Part shown: piece by piece, positions 7,413-16,141 of the stretch
Layout of the letters: each line of letters starts with the position of its first letter
Position numbering within the stretch: the stretch's first letter is position 1
NCBI RefSeq assembly: GCF_001908185.1
Contig: NZ_LGHM01000122.1
Location: forward strand, 1 to 33,412
DNA: 33,412 bases
Source: Bradyrhizobium sp. AS23.2
GTDB taxonomy: Bacteria; Pseudomonadota; Alphaproteobacteria; Rhizobiales; Xanthobacteraceae
Direction: 5' to 3'
The notes under the pieces: model-generated
Seen by the model: the letters and a program-made list of their open reading frames with translations, nothing else
The model's database searches: none
What the model was told of the DNA's origin: nothing
Made by a program: the position numbers and the translations under genes

Positions 7413-8968
7413 CGGAGCAGGGCGCAGCGATCGTCGTCAAGCCGGGAGCGGTGCGCCTCGACGATCTCGTGCGGGTACTTGCAGGACAACCCGTCGTTCT
7501 CGATTCCTCGTTCTGGCCGCGCGTCGAGGCGGCGGCCGAGATTGTCGCAAAGGCCGCGCGAGCCGACGTCCCCGTCTACGGGATCAACACCGGCTTCGGG
7601 AAGCTGGCTTCGAAGCGCATCCCACCCGATCAGACCGCGCTGCTTCAGCGCAATCTCATCGTCTCGCATTGCTGCGGCGTCGGGCCGGCGACGCCGGAGC
7701 CGATCGTTCGCTTGATGATGGCGCTGAAGATCATCTCGCTCGGGCGCGGCGCCTCGGGCGTGCGCCGTGAGGTGATCGAGCAGTTACAGGCCATGCTGGC
7801 GCGGCGCGTCTATCCGCTGGTGCCGCAGCAGGGCTCGGTTGGCGCCTCCGGCGATCTCGCGCCGCTTGCGCATATGACGGCGGTGATGATCGGCGAAGGG
7901 CAGGCGATCGTTGATGGCAACATCGTCCCCGGCAGCGAGGCGCTCGCCACGGCCGGACTCGCGCCGTTGACGCTCGGGCCGAAGGAGGGGCTTGCGCTGA
8001 TCAACGGCACGCAGTTCTCGACCGCCTACGCCATCTCCGGCGTGCTGCGTGCATTTCGCTTGGCGCGCGCCGCGCTGGTCACCGGTGCGCTGTCGGTCGA
8101 TGCGGCGATGGCGTCGACGGCGCCGTTCCGCCCCGAAATTCAGGTGCTGCGCGGTCATGCCGGACAGATCGCGGCTGCGGCGACGTTGACCGCGCTGCTC
8201 GACGGCAGCGACATCCGCCTGTCGCATCTCGAAGGCGATGAACGCGTCCAGGATCCCTATTGCCTGCGTTGTCAGCCGCAGGTCGCGGGCGCGGCGCTCG
8301 ACCTGATCGTGCAGGCCGCGCGCACGTTGATCGTCGAGGCCAATGCCGTCACCGACAATCCGCTGGTCCTGGTCGAGACCGGCGAGATCGTCTCCGGCGG
8401 AAATTTCCACGCCGAGCCGGTGGCCTTTGCCGCCGACTCCCTCGCGCTGGCGCTATCGGAGATCGGGGCGATCAGCGAGCGGCGCATCGCGACACTTGTT
8501 GACCCCGCGCTCAATTTTGGCCTGCCGCCGTTCCTGACGCCCGATCCCGGCATCAATTCCGGCTTCATGATCGCCGAAGTGACGGCGGCTGCGCTCTACG
8601 CCGAGAACAAGCAGCGCGCGCTCGCCTGCTCGATCGATTCGACGCCGACCAGCGCCAATCAGGAAGACCATGTCTCGATGGCCGCGCACGCCGCGCGGCG
8701 CCTGTCGGATATGGCCGACAATCTTGCCGCCATCCTCGGCATCGAGCTTCTGGTCGCCGCGCAAGGCATCACGCTGCGCGCGCCGCATGCGACCAGCGCG
8801 CCGCTCGCCGCCGTCATCGCCGCGCTTCGCGAACAGGTGCCTGCGCTGGGCGCCGACCGCTACATGGCCGGCGATCTCGCCAGGGCCGCTGCGCTAATCG
8901 AAGCCGATGCGTTGCCGGCCGCGGCGATCGCCGCGCTTCCATCCGATCCGTTTCCAAGACTTGATTGA
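7409..8968 (+). CDS. hutH: HutH, histidine ammonia-lyase
   Basis: A 519-residue enzyme removing ammonia from L-histidine to form urocanate, the first step of histidine degradation. GSVGASGDLAPLAHM contains the Ala-Ser-Gly triad (residues 146-148) that cyclises into the MIO electrophile. VYGINTGFGKLAS near residue 55, DNPLV and EDHVSMAAHAARR are further family signatures. GTG at 7409 is chosen because GGAGG lies six bases upstream and the start overlaps the hutI stop (GTGA); the in-frame extension upstream lies inside hutI. It is full length and shows no obvious defect, unlike the urocanase remnant immediately after it. Confidence 0.96.
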   Translation: MTEQGAAIVVKPGAVRLDDLVRVLAGQPVVLDSSFWPRVEAAAEIVAKAARADVPVYGINTGFGKLASKRIPPDQTALLQRNLIVSHCCGVGPATPEPIVRLMMALKIISLGRGASGVRREVIEQLQAMLARRVYPLVPQQGSVGASGDLAPLAHMTAVMIGEGQAIVDGNIVPGSEALATAGLAPLTLGPKEGLALINGTQFSTAYAISGVLRAFRLARAALVTGALSVDAAMASTAPFRPEIQVLRGHAGQIAAAATLTALLDGSDIRLSHLEGDERVQDPYCLRCQPQVAGAALDLIVQAARTLIVEANAVTDNPLVLVETGEIVSGGNFHAEPVAFAADSLALALSEIGAISERRIATLVDPALNFGLPPFLTPDPGINSGFMIAEVTAAALYAENKQRALACSIDSTPTSANQEDHVSMAAHAARRLSDMADNLAAILGIELLVAAQGITLRAPHATSAPLAAVIAALREQVPALGADRYMAGDLARAAALIEADALPAAAIAALPSDPFPRLD

Positions 8969-9354
8969 ACAAGGCTCCTGGCGAGCTCAAGGCCCCAATC
9001 GTGATCGGGCGCTACCGTCTCGATAGCGGCTCGGTGGCAAGCCCCAACCGCGAGACCGAGGCGATGCGTGACGGTTCGGATGCGGTGTCCGATTTGCTCA
9101 ACGCGCTGCTCAATTGCGCCAGCGGCGCGACCTGGGTCTCGCTGCACCACGGCGGCGGCGTCGGCATCGGCTATTCGCAGCACGCCGGCATGGTAATCGT
9201 CGCCGACGGCACGCCGGAAGCTGCAAAGCGGATCGAGCGCGTGCTCTGGAACGATCCAGCGAGCGGCGTCATGCGCCACGCGGATGCGGGCTACGAGATC
9301 GCGATCGACTGCGCCCGCGCCAACGGGCTCAATCTGCCGAGCCTGGCAAAGTAG
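8965..9354 (+). pseudogene. hutU: hutU remnant, C-terminal quarter of urocanate hydratase
   Basis: About 129 residues matching only the C terminus of urocanase (normally about 555 residues). From the segment APIVIGR onward it keeps LDSGSVASPNRETEAM, SGATWVSLHHGGGVG and GVMRHADAGYEIA, which are family hallmarks. The N-terminal ~430 residues, including most of the NAD-binding region, are absent. Recall of the family suggests further decay: the Asp-His after IGR is Tyr-Arg here, and the usual Trp-Pro in SDWPLLNALLN is missing (SDLLNALLN), an in-frame 6-bp loss. The fragment begins at the hutH stop (TTGA overlap), as expected of an internal deletion in a former hutH-hutU pair. The converging TetR gene ends seven bases downstream. 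A functional copy would have to lie elsewhere in the genome. Confidence 0.85.
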
Positions 9355-9361
9355 CCGCGTC

Positions 9362-10066
9362 TCAGTCGCGCACGAGCAGCCTTGGCATCGTCGCCCGCGC
9401 GCCGTCCATGAACGTCTGGACAGCGTCGCGGACGATCGCGTCGAGATCGGGTGGGATCGGCGTCTCGTAGATGAACTTGCGGATGGCGAGATAGAAGATG
9501 CGGCCGTGCAGGCCCCAGAACAGCTCGGTCTCGCGTTCGCCGAGCGGATGGGTCTTGGCGTCAGGCAGCTTCAGATCGTGGCGCAGCTCGGCCGCCGCCG
9601 GCTCGATGATCTCGCGCCGGACGATGTCGAGATAGCGACCGGTGATGCCGAACGACTTCATGCCGGAGAAGACGAATATCCGCACCCAATTGTACTCGAA
9701 CACGCGCGCGGCATAGTCGAGATAGAAGCGCGTGAGCCGCGCCTCCAGCGACAGTGAGCGGTCGCGGATCATCGGCCCCCAATCGGGCGACCAGCGACTG
9801 AGATAGACCTCCTGGTAGACCCGTTCGATCAGCGCTTCCTTGCTCGGGAAGTGGCGATAGATCGCCGAATGGGTGATGCCCATGCGCTTGGCGAGCTCGC
9901 GGGTCTGGCCCTCGAAGCCGTGTTCGGCGAAGAAGCGGATTGCCTCGTCGACGATCGCGCGCTCGCGGTCGGCCGCGCGCATGTTGCGGCGCTTTGGCGC
10001 GGACTTGCCTGTCTCGGTTCGCCTTCGGACCGGTCGCTTTGCCGTTTTCTGCGCTCTTCGGGCCAT
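9362..10066 (-). CDS. TetR-family transcriptional regulator of the adjacent hydroxylase/importer operon
   Basis: About 234 residues. A basic N-terminal tail (MARRAQKTAKRPVRRR) is followed by a TetR helix-turn-helix: ERAIVDEAIRFFAEHGFEG, then ELAKRMGITHSAIYRHFPSK and EALIERVYQEV. The remainder is a helical ligand-binding domain with no recognisable specificity. ATG at 10066 is chosen; an in-frame GTG at 10084 would add six residues. It is divergent from the molybdenum-hydroxylase operon, and the space between contains two copies of one palindrome, so it most likely represses that operon and itself. Confidence 0.9.
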   Translation of the reverse strand: MARRAQKTAKRPVRRRTETGKSAPKRRNMRAADRERAIVDEAIRFFAEHGFEGQTRELAKRMGITHSAIYRHFPSKEALIERVYQEVYLSRWSPDWGPMIRDRSLSLEARLTRFYLDYAARVFEYNWVRIFVFSGMKSFGITGRYLDIVRREIIEPAAAELRHDLKLPDAKTHPLGERETELFWGLHGRIFYLAIRKFIYETPIPPDLDAIVRDAVQTFMDGARATMPRLLVRD

Positions 10067-10117
10067 TTCATCGCTGGATCGCACGTAACCCCGCCTTCAT
10101 AGCCCAAGGCGCATTTG

Positions 10118-10131
10118 TGACCAAATGGTCA
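10118..10131. promoter_or_regulatory. Putative TetR operator 1
   Basis: TGACCA and TGGTCA form an inverted repeat with a two-base centre (TGACCAAATGGTCA), flanked on the left by ATTTG. It lies 52 bp upstream of the TetR gene start and is one of two related palindromes in the divergent spacer. Symmetry, duplication and position support a binding site; protein binding is inferred. Confidence 0.65.
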
Positions 10132-10172
10132 TTTCCTGTTGACCGCCCTCCGCGGGCGTGTCAGGGTTTTGA

Positions 10173-10184
10173 GACCAGATGGTC
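10173..10184. promoter_or_regulatory. Putative TetR operator 2
   Basis: GACCAGATGGTC is the second palindrome. Read on the bottom strand its surroundings are ATTTGTGACCATCTGGTC, matching the left half and core of operator 1, so the sites are the same element in opposite orientation. Centres are 54 bp apart, close to five helical turns, which would suit co-operative binding. It lies about 50 bp before the first gene of the rightward operon. Confidence 0.65.
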
Positions 10185-10234
10185 ACAAATCTGGCATCCT
10201 GGCTGATGAGCCGACGGATTTTGAGGAAACGGCG

Positions 10235-11095
10235 GTGAAGGCGAGGGCTTTCAGCTATTTTCGTGCTGCAACGATCGAGCAGGCGCTGGATGCCCACGCG
10301 CGTGTTGGCGATGACGCGCGTTTCATCGCCGGGGGCCAGAGCCTCGTGCCGGCGCTGTCGCTGCGGCTCCAGGCGCCGCGACTTCTGATCGACATCACCC
10401 ACATTGGCGAGCTGCGCGGTGTCAGACGCGAAGGTGGTTTCCTGCGCATCGGTGCGCTGACTCGCCATTGCGAGATGCTGAGCGAGCCGCTGATCGCCGA
10501 GTTCGCTCCGCTCCTGCATGCCGCGGCGCCTTTCGTCGCTCATCCCGCGATCCGCAATCGCGGCACGTTCGGTGGCAGCGTCGCGCTGGCCGATCCCGCG
10601 TCCGAATTTCCGGCGATGACGCTGGCGCTCGATGCCGAGATCGAGATCGCGGGCCCCTCCGGCAGGCGGCGCGTCAAGGCCGACGACTTCTTTCTCGACC
10701 TCTTCGAGACGGCATTGCAGCCCGGCGAGCTGATCACCGCGATCTATGTCCCGCTGTTCAAGGCCGATCAGCGCTTTGCGTTCGACGAATTGGCACGCCG
10801 GCGCGGGGATTATGCGCTGGTCGGTTGCGGCATGCTTGCGACCTGCGCTGGCGGCCGGATCGACGATATTCGCATCTCCTTCTTCTCCGTCGGCAATACG
10901 CCGACACGGGTGAAGGGAGCGGAGGCGACCCTCATCGGATCGAGCCTCGATTCGGAACGTATCGCCGCCGCGCAAGCCGCGCTCGAAGGCGATCTCGCGC
11001 CGCCCGACAGCGATGAGGTGCCACCGGCGATGCGACTGCATCTCGCCCGCGTGTTGCTGGGTCGCCTGCTCGGCCGTCTGAAGGAGGGTGCATGA
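10235..11095 (+). CDS. Molybdenum hydroxylase medium (FAD-binding) subunit, CoxM-like
   Basis: A 286-residue flavoprotein subunit of the CO-dehydrogenase/xanthine-dehydrogenase family that passes electrons from the Fe-S subunit to an acceptor. The FAD-binding signatures are AGGQSLVPALSLRL near residue 35 and NRGTFGGSVALADPASE near residue 110; a CO_deh_flav_C region follows. GTG at 10235 is preferred because GAGGAA lies six bases upstream and it leaves the two palindromes in the leader. It overlaps the small-subunit gene by four bases (ATGA). It opens an operon of three hydroxylase subunits followed by a five-gene importer. Confidence 0.9.
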   Translation: MKARAFSYFRAATIEQALDAHARVGDDARFIAGGQSLVPALSLRLQAPRLLIDITHIGELRGVRREGGFLRIGALTRHCEMLSEPLIAEFAPLLHAAAPFVAHPAIRNRGTFGGSVALADPASEFPAMTLALDAEIEIAGPSGRRRVKADDFFLDLFETALQPGELITAIYVPLFKADQRFAFDELARRRGDYALVGCGMLATCAGGRIDDIRISFFSVGNTPTRVKGAEATLIGSSLDSERIAAAQAALEGDLAPPDSDEVPPAMRLHLARVLLGRLLGRLKEGA

Positions 11096-11616
11096 GCGGC
11101 CTTGACGAAACCCTCCTGGACGACACTGAGGCAACCGTGCGGGTTCGCTTCGTCGTCAATGGCCGCAAGGTCGCCTGCGAGGTCGCGCCGCGCGAAACAC
11201 TGGTCGATTGTCTGCGCAACGAGCTCGAGCTGACGGGCACGCATGCCGGCTGCGAAATGGGGGCCTGCGGCGCCTGCCTGGTACAGCTCGACGGTCGTGC
11301 CGTGCATTCCTGCCTGATGTACGCGGTGCAAGCCGACGGCGCCAGGATCGACACGATCGAGGGACTCACCGAAAGCGGGGTGATCGCCGACCTCCAGGCC
11401 GAATTCCATCGCCGCAACGCGCTGCAATGCGGCTTCTGCACGCCGGGCATGCTGGTCAACGCCCACGAGTTGCTCTCGCAGGTGGCAGAGCCGAACCGCG
11501 AGGAAATCCGCGACGCGCTGTCGGGCAATTACTGTCGCTGCACTGGTTATGAGGCGATCGTCGATGCTATCGACGCCGTCGCGAAAGCGCGCTGCGAAGG
11601 CGGAGGCGCGACATGA
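11092..11616 (+). CDS. Molybdenum hydroxylase small [2Fe-2S] subunit, CoxS-like
   Basis: A 174-residue electron-transfer subunit with two [2Fe-2S] clusters. The plant-ferredoxin-type cluster is bound by Cys54, Cys59, Cys62 and Cys74 (GCEMGACGAC, then HSCL). The C-terminal helical cluster uses Cys113 and Cys116 (CGFCTPGM) and Cys148 and Cys150 (NYCRCTGY). Length and cysteine spacing are normal. Both ends overlap their neighbours by ATGA, giving a tightly coupled medium-small-large order. Confidence 0.95.
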   Translation: MSGLDETLLDDTEATVRVRFVVNGRKVACEVAPRETLVDCLRNELELTGTHAGCEMGACGACLVQLDGRAVHSCLMYAVQADGARIDTIEGLTESGVIADLQAEFHRRNALQCGFCTPGMLVNAHELLSQVAEPNREEIRDALSGNYCRCTGYEAIVDAIDAVAKARCEGGGAT

Positions 11617-13989
11617 GCGCGCCGCTGACCTCGCTCGACCGACCGAACTCCTATATCGGCCGTTCTGTGCCGCGGCCGAACGCGAAGCGCTTGCTTGCCG
11701 GGCGCGGGCACTACGTCAGCGACCTCAGGCTGCCGCGCATGCTCTATGCCGCCTTCCTGCGCAGTCCGCATGCGCACGCGAAGATCGTCGCCATCAATTC
11801 CGAACAGGCGCGTGCGCTCGAAGGCGTGCATCTCGTCGCCACGGGGGCGGATCTCGCGAAGATATGCACGCCCTGGACCGGCACGCTCGATCACTTCAAG
11901 GGCATGACATCCGCGCCGCAATTGCCCCTGCCGCTCGACCGGGTGGTCTGGGCCGGGCAGGCGGTGGTCGCCGTCGTCGCCGAGAGCCGTGCGATTGCAG
12001 AAGACGCGCTGGAGCTGATTGAGGTTGACTACGAGGACCTTCCCGTCGTCGTTGATATCGACGGCGCGCGTGAGGCCGGGGGGGCCGCTGATCAATTCCG
12101 GCAGCGTCAATAACACCTGCTTCCGTAGCCAGCTCGACAACGGCACCGTCGACGACGCTTTTGCGCATGCGGCGCACGTGGTGGAAGAGGAATTCTCCTT
12201 CGGCCGCCATACCGCGGTGACGCTGGAGCCGCGCGCTATCGTCGCGGACTACGATCCCGCCGCCGGGATGCTGACCGTGCATCACGCCACGCAGACGCCA
12301 TACCAGTTCCAGGATCTCTATTCGCGCCACTACGGCATCCCGGAAGCCCGCGTTCGTGTGATCGCGACCGATATCGGCGGCTCCTTCGGGATGAAGCTGC
12401 ATGTCTATCACGAGGACATGGCGGTGGTCGGCCTCTCGATCCTGCTCGGCCGTCCCGTCAAATACGTCGCCGACCGCATCGAGTCGTTCGTCTCCGACAT
12501 CCACGCCCGCGACCACCGCGTCCGCGCCCGGATGGCGCTGGATGCCAAGGGCGAGATCCTCGCGATGGATGTCCTGGACCTGACCGCGATCGGCGCCTTC
12601 TCGACCTATCCGCGCACCAGCGTGGTCGAGGGCAACCAGGTGATCCGCCTGATCGGTGCGCCCTATCGCTTCAAGAATTACCGCGCCACGCTGGAGGTGA
12701 TCTTCCAGAACAAGGTACAGACCAGCCAGTATCGGGCCGTCGGCCATCCCATTGCCTGCGCCGTCACCGAGCGGCTGGTCGACATGGCCGCGTCCAAGGT
12801 CGGGCTCGATCCTTTCGCCATCCGCGCACAGAACGTGATCGCCGATGATGCCTATCCGCAGACCTCGCCGACCGGCTACCGTTTCGAGGCGCTGTCGCAT
12901 CAGGCTTGCCTGAAGCGCCTGCACGAGATGATGGACTACGACGCGCTGCGCGCCGAACAGGCAGACCTGCGCAAGCGCGGCGTCTACCGCGGCATCGGCA
13001 TCGCGGCCTTTGTCGAGATCACCAATCCCAGCCCGGCCTTTTACGGCGTCGGTGGCGCGCGCATCTCCTCGCAGGACGGCGCTGTCGTCAGCCTGACGCC
13101 GTCCGGCGAGGTGCGCTGCCTGATCTCGGTCACCGAGCAGGGGCAGGGCACCGAGGCGATCATCAGCCAGATCGTGGCCGATCAGCTCGGTCTTGCGCAG
13201 GAGCACGTCAAGGTCGTTACCGGCGACACCGAGGTGACGCCGCATGGCGGCGCCACCTGGGCCTGCCGCGGCGCCGGCATCGGCGGCGAGACCGCACTTC
13301 AGGCCACGCGCGCGCTCAAGCACAATATCCTGGAGATCGCCGCGCTCATCCTCCAGGAGCAGCCGTCGGCGCTTGATATCATCGATGGCGAGGTCGTTGA
13401 TGCAGCGACGCGGCAGCAGCGCCTGCCGATCGCCGAGATCGCGCGTATCGCCTATTTCCGTTCCGACACGCTGCCGCCCGGCACGCAGGCGCAGCTCACC
13501 GTCAGCCACCACTTCGCCCCGCAAGGCTATCCTTTCGCGTTCACCAACGGCATCCAGGGGTGCTCGCTGGAGGTCGATCTCGAGACCGGCTTCATCAAGG
13601 TGTTGAAGCACTTCATCGTCGAGGATTGTGGCCGCGTCATCAACCCGATGCTGGTGGACGAACAGCTCCGCGGCGGCATCGTGCAGGGGCTCGGCGCGGC
13701 GCTGTTCGAGGAATGCCGCTACAGCGAGACCGGCCAGCTCGTGAACGGCTCACTCGCCGATTACCTTGTGCCGATGGCGATGGAGATGCCAGACATCGTC
13801 ATCGCCCATGTCGAGACGCCGACCGCCGACACCGAACTCGGCGCCAAGGGATGCGGCGAGGCCGGCACGGCCGCCGCCTCGGCCTGCGTGCTCAACGCCG
13901 TCAACGACGCGCTCACGCCGTTCGGTGCCACGATCAATTCGATTCCGATCACGCCCGCAAAGGTTCTGAAAGCCCTGAAGCGTTTCTAG
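11613..13989 (+). pseudogene. Molybdenum hydroxylase large (molybdopterin-binding) subunit, CoxL-like, with +1 frameshift
   Basis: The reading frame starting at 11613 encodes the normal N terminus (RSVPRPNAKRLLAGRGHYVSD, RSPHAHAKIV) as far as a G7 tract at 12078-12084. It then shifts, and the rest of the protein (LINSGSVNNTCFRSQ onward) continues in another frame to 13989. Removing one G gives exactly 792 codons with family-like sequence across the junction. The second part has the molybdopterin signatures GGSFGMK, a QYRAVGHP segment in place of the AYRGAGR loop of form II CO dehydrogenases, and the catalytic Glu in GAKGCGEAGTAAA. True CO oxidation is thus unlikely; an N-heterocycle, purine-like compound or aldehyde is more plausible. 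The shift may be a real mutation, a slippage site or a homopolymer sequencing error; strong conservation of everything downstream argues for a recent or artefactual event. Confidence 0.85.
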
Positions 13990-14011
13990 AAAAAGATCTC
14001 TGGAGGAAATC

Positions 14012-15253
14012 ATGCCCAAATCCGGTTCGACGCCAAAAATATCCCGCCGCACCGCGCTCGCAGGCCTCTCGGCGAGCGCAGCATTGCTCGCCATGCCCCG
14101 GCTCGGCCGCGCTGCAGATGAGACGATCCGCATCGGCTTTCCGACGCCGCTGACCGGGCCGTTTGCCGCCGAAGCGCGCGACCAGGTCAAATGCGCCGAG
14201 CTCGCTGTCAAGCTCGTGAACGACAAGGGCGGTATTGCCGGCCGCAAGGTTGAGCTCTTGGTGCGCGACGACAAGCTCAATGCCGGCGAGGCGGCGACCC
14301 GCACACTGGAGCTGATCGAGAAGGACAAGGTCCACGCCGTGGTCGGCGCGCTCTCCAGCGCGGTGCAGCTCGGGGTCAACGAAGTCACCCGCGCCCGCGG
14401 CGTGATTTACGTCTCGATCAGCCAGTCCGACACCATCAACGAAGCCAAGGATTTCAGCAAATACACCTTCCATGAGGCGCTGAACCCGCACATGACGACG
14501 GCTGCTGTGGCGCGGCAGACCCTGAAGAAGGGCATGAAGGTCGCCCATCTCGTCGCCGACTATGCCTACGGTCATGAGATGCTCCGCGGTTTCAAGCGCG
14601 CGCAGGCGGCAATCGGTGCGGACAATGTCGGCGAGATCCTGCATCCGTTCGGTGCGGCCGACTATTCCACCTTCATTCCGCGCCTGATGTCGATGCGGCC
14701 GGACGTGCTCTGCATCTCCAACTTCGGCCGCGACCAGGCCAATGCAATCAAGCAGGCGGTGGATTTCGGCGTCAAGCAGCAGATGAAGATCGTCGTGCCC
14801 GTGATCCTGCACAACCAGCGGCTCGCGGTCGGTCCCGACGTCTTCGAGGGCGTGGTCGGCGGCGCCAACTACTATTGGGGCCTGGAGCCCCAGAGCAAGA
14901 CGGCCGCCGATTTCAACGCAGCGTTCCGCGCGGCCAATGGCGGTGCGATCCCGACCGATTATGGCGCCTATGGCTATTCCGGCGTGGCCTCGCTCCTGCT
15001 CGCCATGCGGGCCGCCGGTGGAACCGACACCGACAAGGTCGTCGACGCCCTGGAGAAGCTGCAATACGACCTGACCAAGGGCCCGCAGCACTACCGCAAG
15101 TGCGACCATCAATCGGTGCAGTCGGTGCTGGTCCTGGAGTCCAAGAAGAAGTCCGCCATGGCCAACGACAACGACCTGTTCGCCATTCTCGCCACCGATA
15201 CGGGCTCCGCCGACATGCTGCGCAGCTGCAGCGAGCTCGGCCACGCCACCTAA
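14012..15253 (+). CDS. Branched-chain-amino-acid-type ABC transporter substrate-binding protein
   Basis: A 413-residue periplasmic protein (Peripla_BP_6/LivK type). The N terminus has a twin-arginine-like signal, SRRTALAGLSASAALLAMP, with cleavage after GRAA near residue 35. Mature landmarks are IRIGFPTPLTGPFAAE, INDKGG-like VNDKGGIAGRKVELLVRDD and VVGALSSAVQLGV. This family also binds amides, urea and aromatic compounds. GGAGG precedes the ATG by five bases, and it starts 22 bp after the hydroxylase gene, so the hydroxylase substrate is a likely ligand. A Tat signal on a binding protein is common in rhizobia and suggests export in folded form. Confidence 0.9.
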   Translation: MPKSGSTPKISRRTALAGLSASAALLAMPRLGRAADETIRIGFPTPLTGPFAAEARDQVKCAELAVKLVNDKGGIAGRKVELLVRDDKLNAGEAATRTLELIEKDKVHAVVGALSSAVQLGVNEVTRARGVIYVSISQSDTINEAKDFSKYTFHEALNPHMTTAAVARQTLKKGMKVAHLVADYAYGHEMLRGFKRAQAAIGADNVGEILHPFGAADYSTFIPRLMSMRPDVLCISNFGRDQANAIKQAVDFGVKQQMKIVVPVILHNQRLAVGPDVFEGVVGGANYYWGLEPQSKTAADFNAAFRAANGGAIPTDYGAYGYSGVASLLLAMRAAGGTDTDKVVDALEKLQYDLTKGPQHYRKCDHQSVQSVLVLESKKKSAMANDNDLFAILATDTGSADMLRSCSELGHAT

Positions 15254-15265
15254 AGCCCTGTCACG

Positions 15266-16141
15266 ATGGACCTGTCGCTGATCATCATGCAGCTTCTCTC
15301 CGGGATTGCCCTTGGGGCGGTCCTGGTGATCACTGCGCTTGGACTGACGATCGTGTTCGGCATGCTCGGGGTGGTCAATTTTGCCCATGGCGCGCTGTTC
15401 ATGATCGGGGCCTATGCGGGGCTGTATCTGGCGTCTCTCACCGGAAGCTTCTGGTGGGGACTGCTGCTCGCTCCCATCCTGATCGGCGCCTTCGGCATGT
15501 TGATCGAATTCGTCCTGATCCGCAGGCTCTATGGACGCTCGATCGACGATCCGCTGCTGCTCACCTTCGGACTCAGCTACGTCCTGGTCGAGGGCGTGCG
15601 CATCGTGTTCGGCAGCGACGGCATTCCGTTTCCGACTCCGCCGCAGCTGATCGGTGTGCTCGATCTGGGCATCGGCTTCTTCCCGCGCTATCGCCTGTTC
15701 GTCATCGCGCTGGTGGCCGTGGTGCTGCTGGTGCTCTGGCTGACGCTGGAGAAGACTCGCGTCGGCCTGATCGTGCGCGCCGGCGCCCGCGATCCCACCA
15801 TCATGCAGGTGCTCGGCGTCGATATCGGCCGGGTGTGGCTCGCGATCTTCGGCCTCGGCGTCGGGCTGGCCGCCCTTGGCGGTGTGCTCGCTGGACCGAT
15901 GCGCAGCGTCAATCCGGAGATGGGCTCGCTGGTGCTGGCGGAGGCCTTCGTCGTCACCGTGATCGGTGGCCTCGGCTCGATCGTCGGCGCGGTCGTCGCC
16001 GGCCTCATGGTCGGCATTTCCATCAGCATGGTGGCGCTGTTCGCGCCTGAAATGGCGACCATCGTCATGTTCGCGCTGATGGCGGTGGTGCTGTTGATCC
16101 GCCCGCAGGGCCTGTTCGGCGTCAGAGGGAGGACCGCATGA
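15266..16141 (+). CDS. Branched-chain-type ABC transporter permease, LivH-like
   Basis: A 291-residue membrane protein with about eight hydrophobic segments. The N-terminal QLLSGIALGAVLVITALGLT and FGMLGVVNFAHGALFMIGAY are LivH signatures; GGLGSIVGAVVAGLMVG near the C terminus is the conserved permease motif. It overlaps the next permease gene by four bases (ATGA). The ribosome-binding site is weak, so translation may depend on coupling to the binding-protein gene 12 bp upstream. Confidence 0.93.
   Translation: MDLSLIIMQLLSGIALGAVLVITALGLTIVFGMLGVVNFAHGALFMIGAYAGLYLASLTGSFWWGLLLAPILIGAFGMLIEFVLIRRLYGRSIDDPLLLTFGLSYVLVEGVRIVFGSDGIPFPTPPQLIGVLDLGIGFFPRYRLFVIALVAVVLLVLWLTLEKTRVGLIVRAGARDPTIMQVLGVDIGRVWLAIFGLGVGLAALGGVLAGPMRSVNPEMGSLVLAEAFVVTVIGGLGSIVGAVVAGLMVGISISMVALFAPEMATIVMFALMAVVLLIRPQGLFGVRGRTA

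Noticed and set aside
11896..13611. 571-codon minus-strand open frame over the hydroxylase large subunit
   Set aside because: It is a shadow of conserved CoxL-like coding sequence, with no ribosome-binding site or family motif.
10235..13989. Aerobic carbon monoxide dehydrogenase (coxMSL)
   Set aside because: Subunit order fits, but the large subunit has QYRAVGHP in place of the AYRGAGR-type active-site loop, so a CO-oxidising role is not supported.
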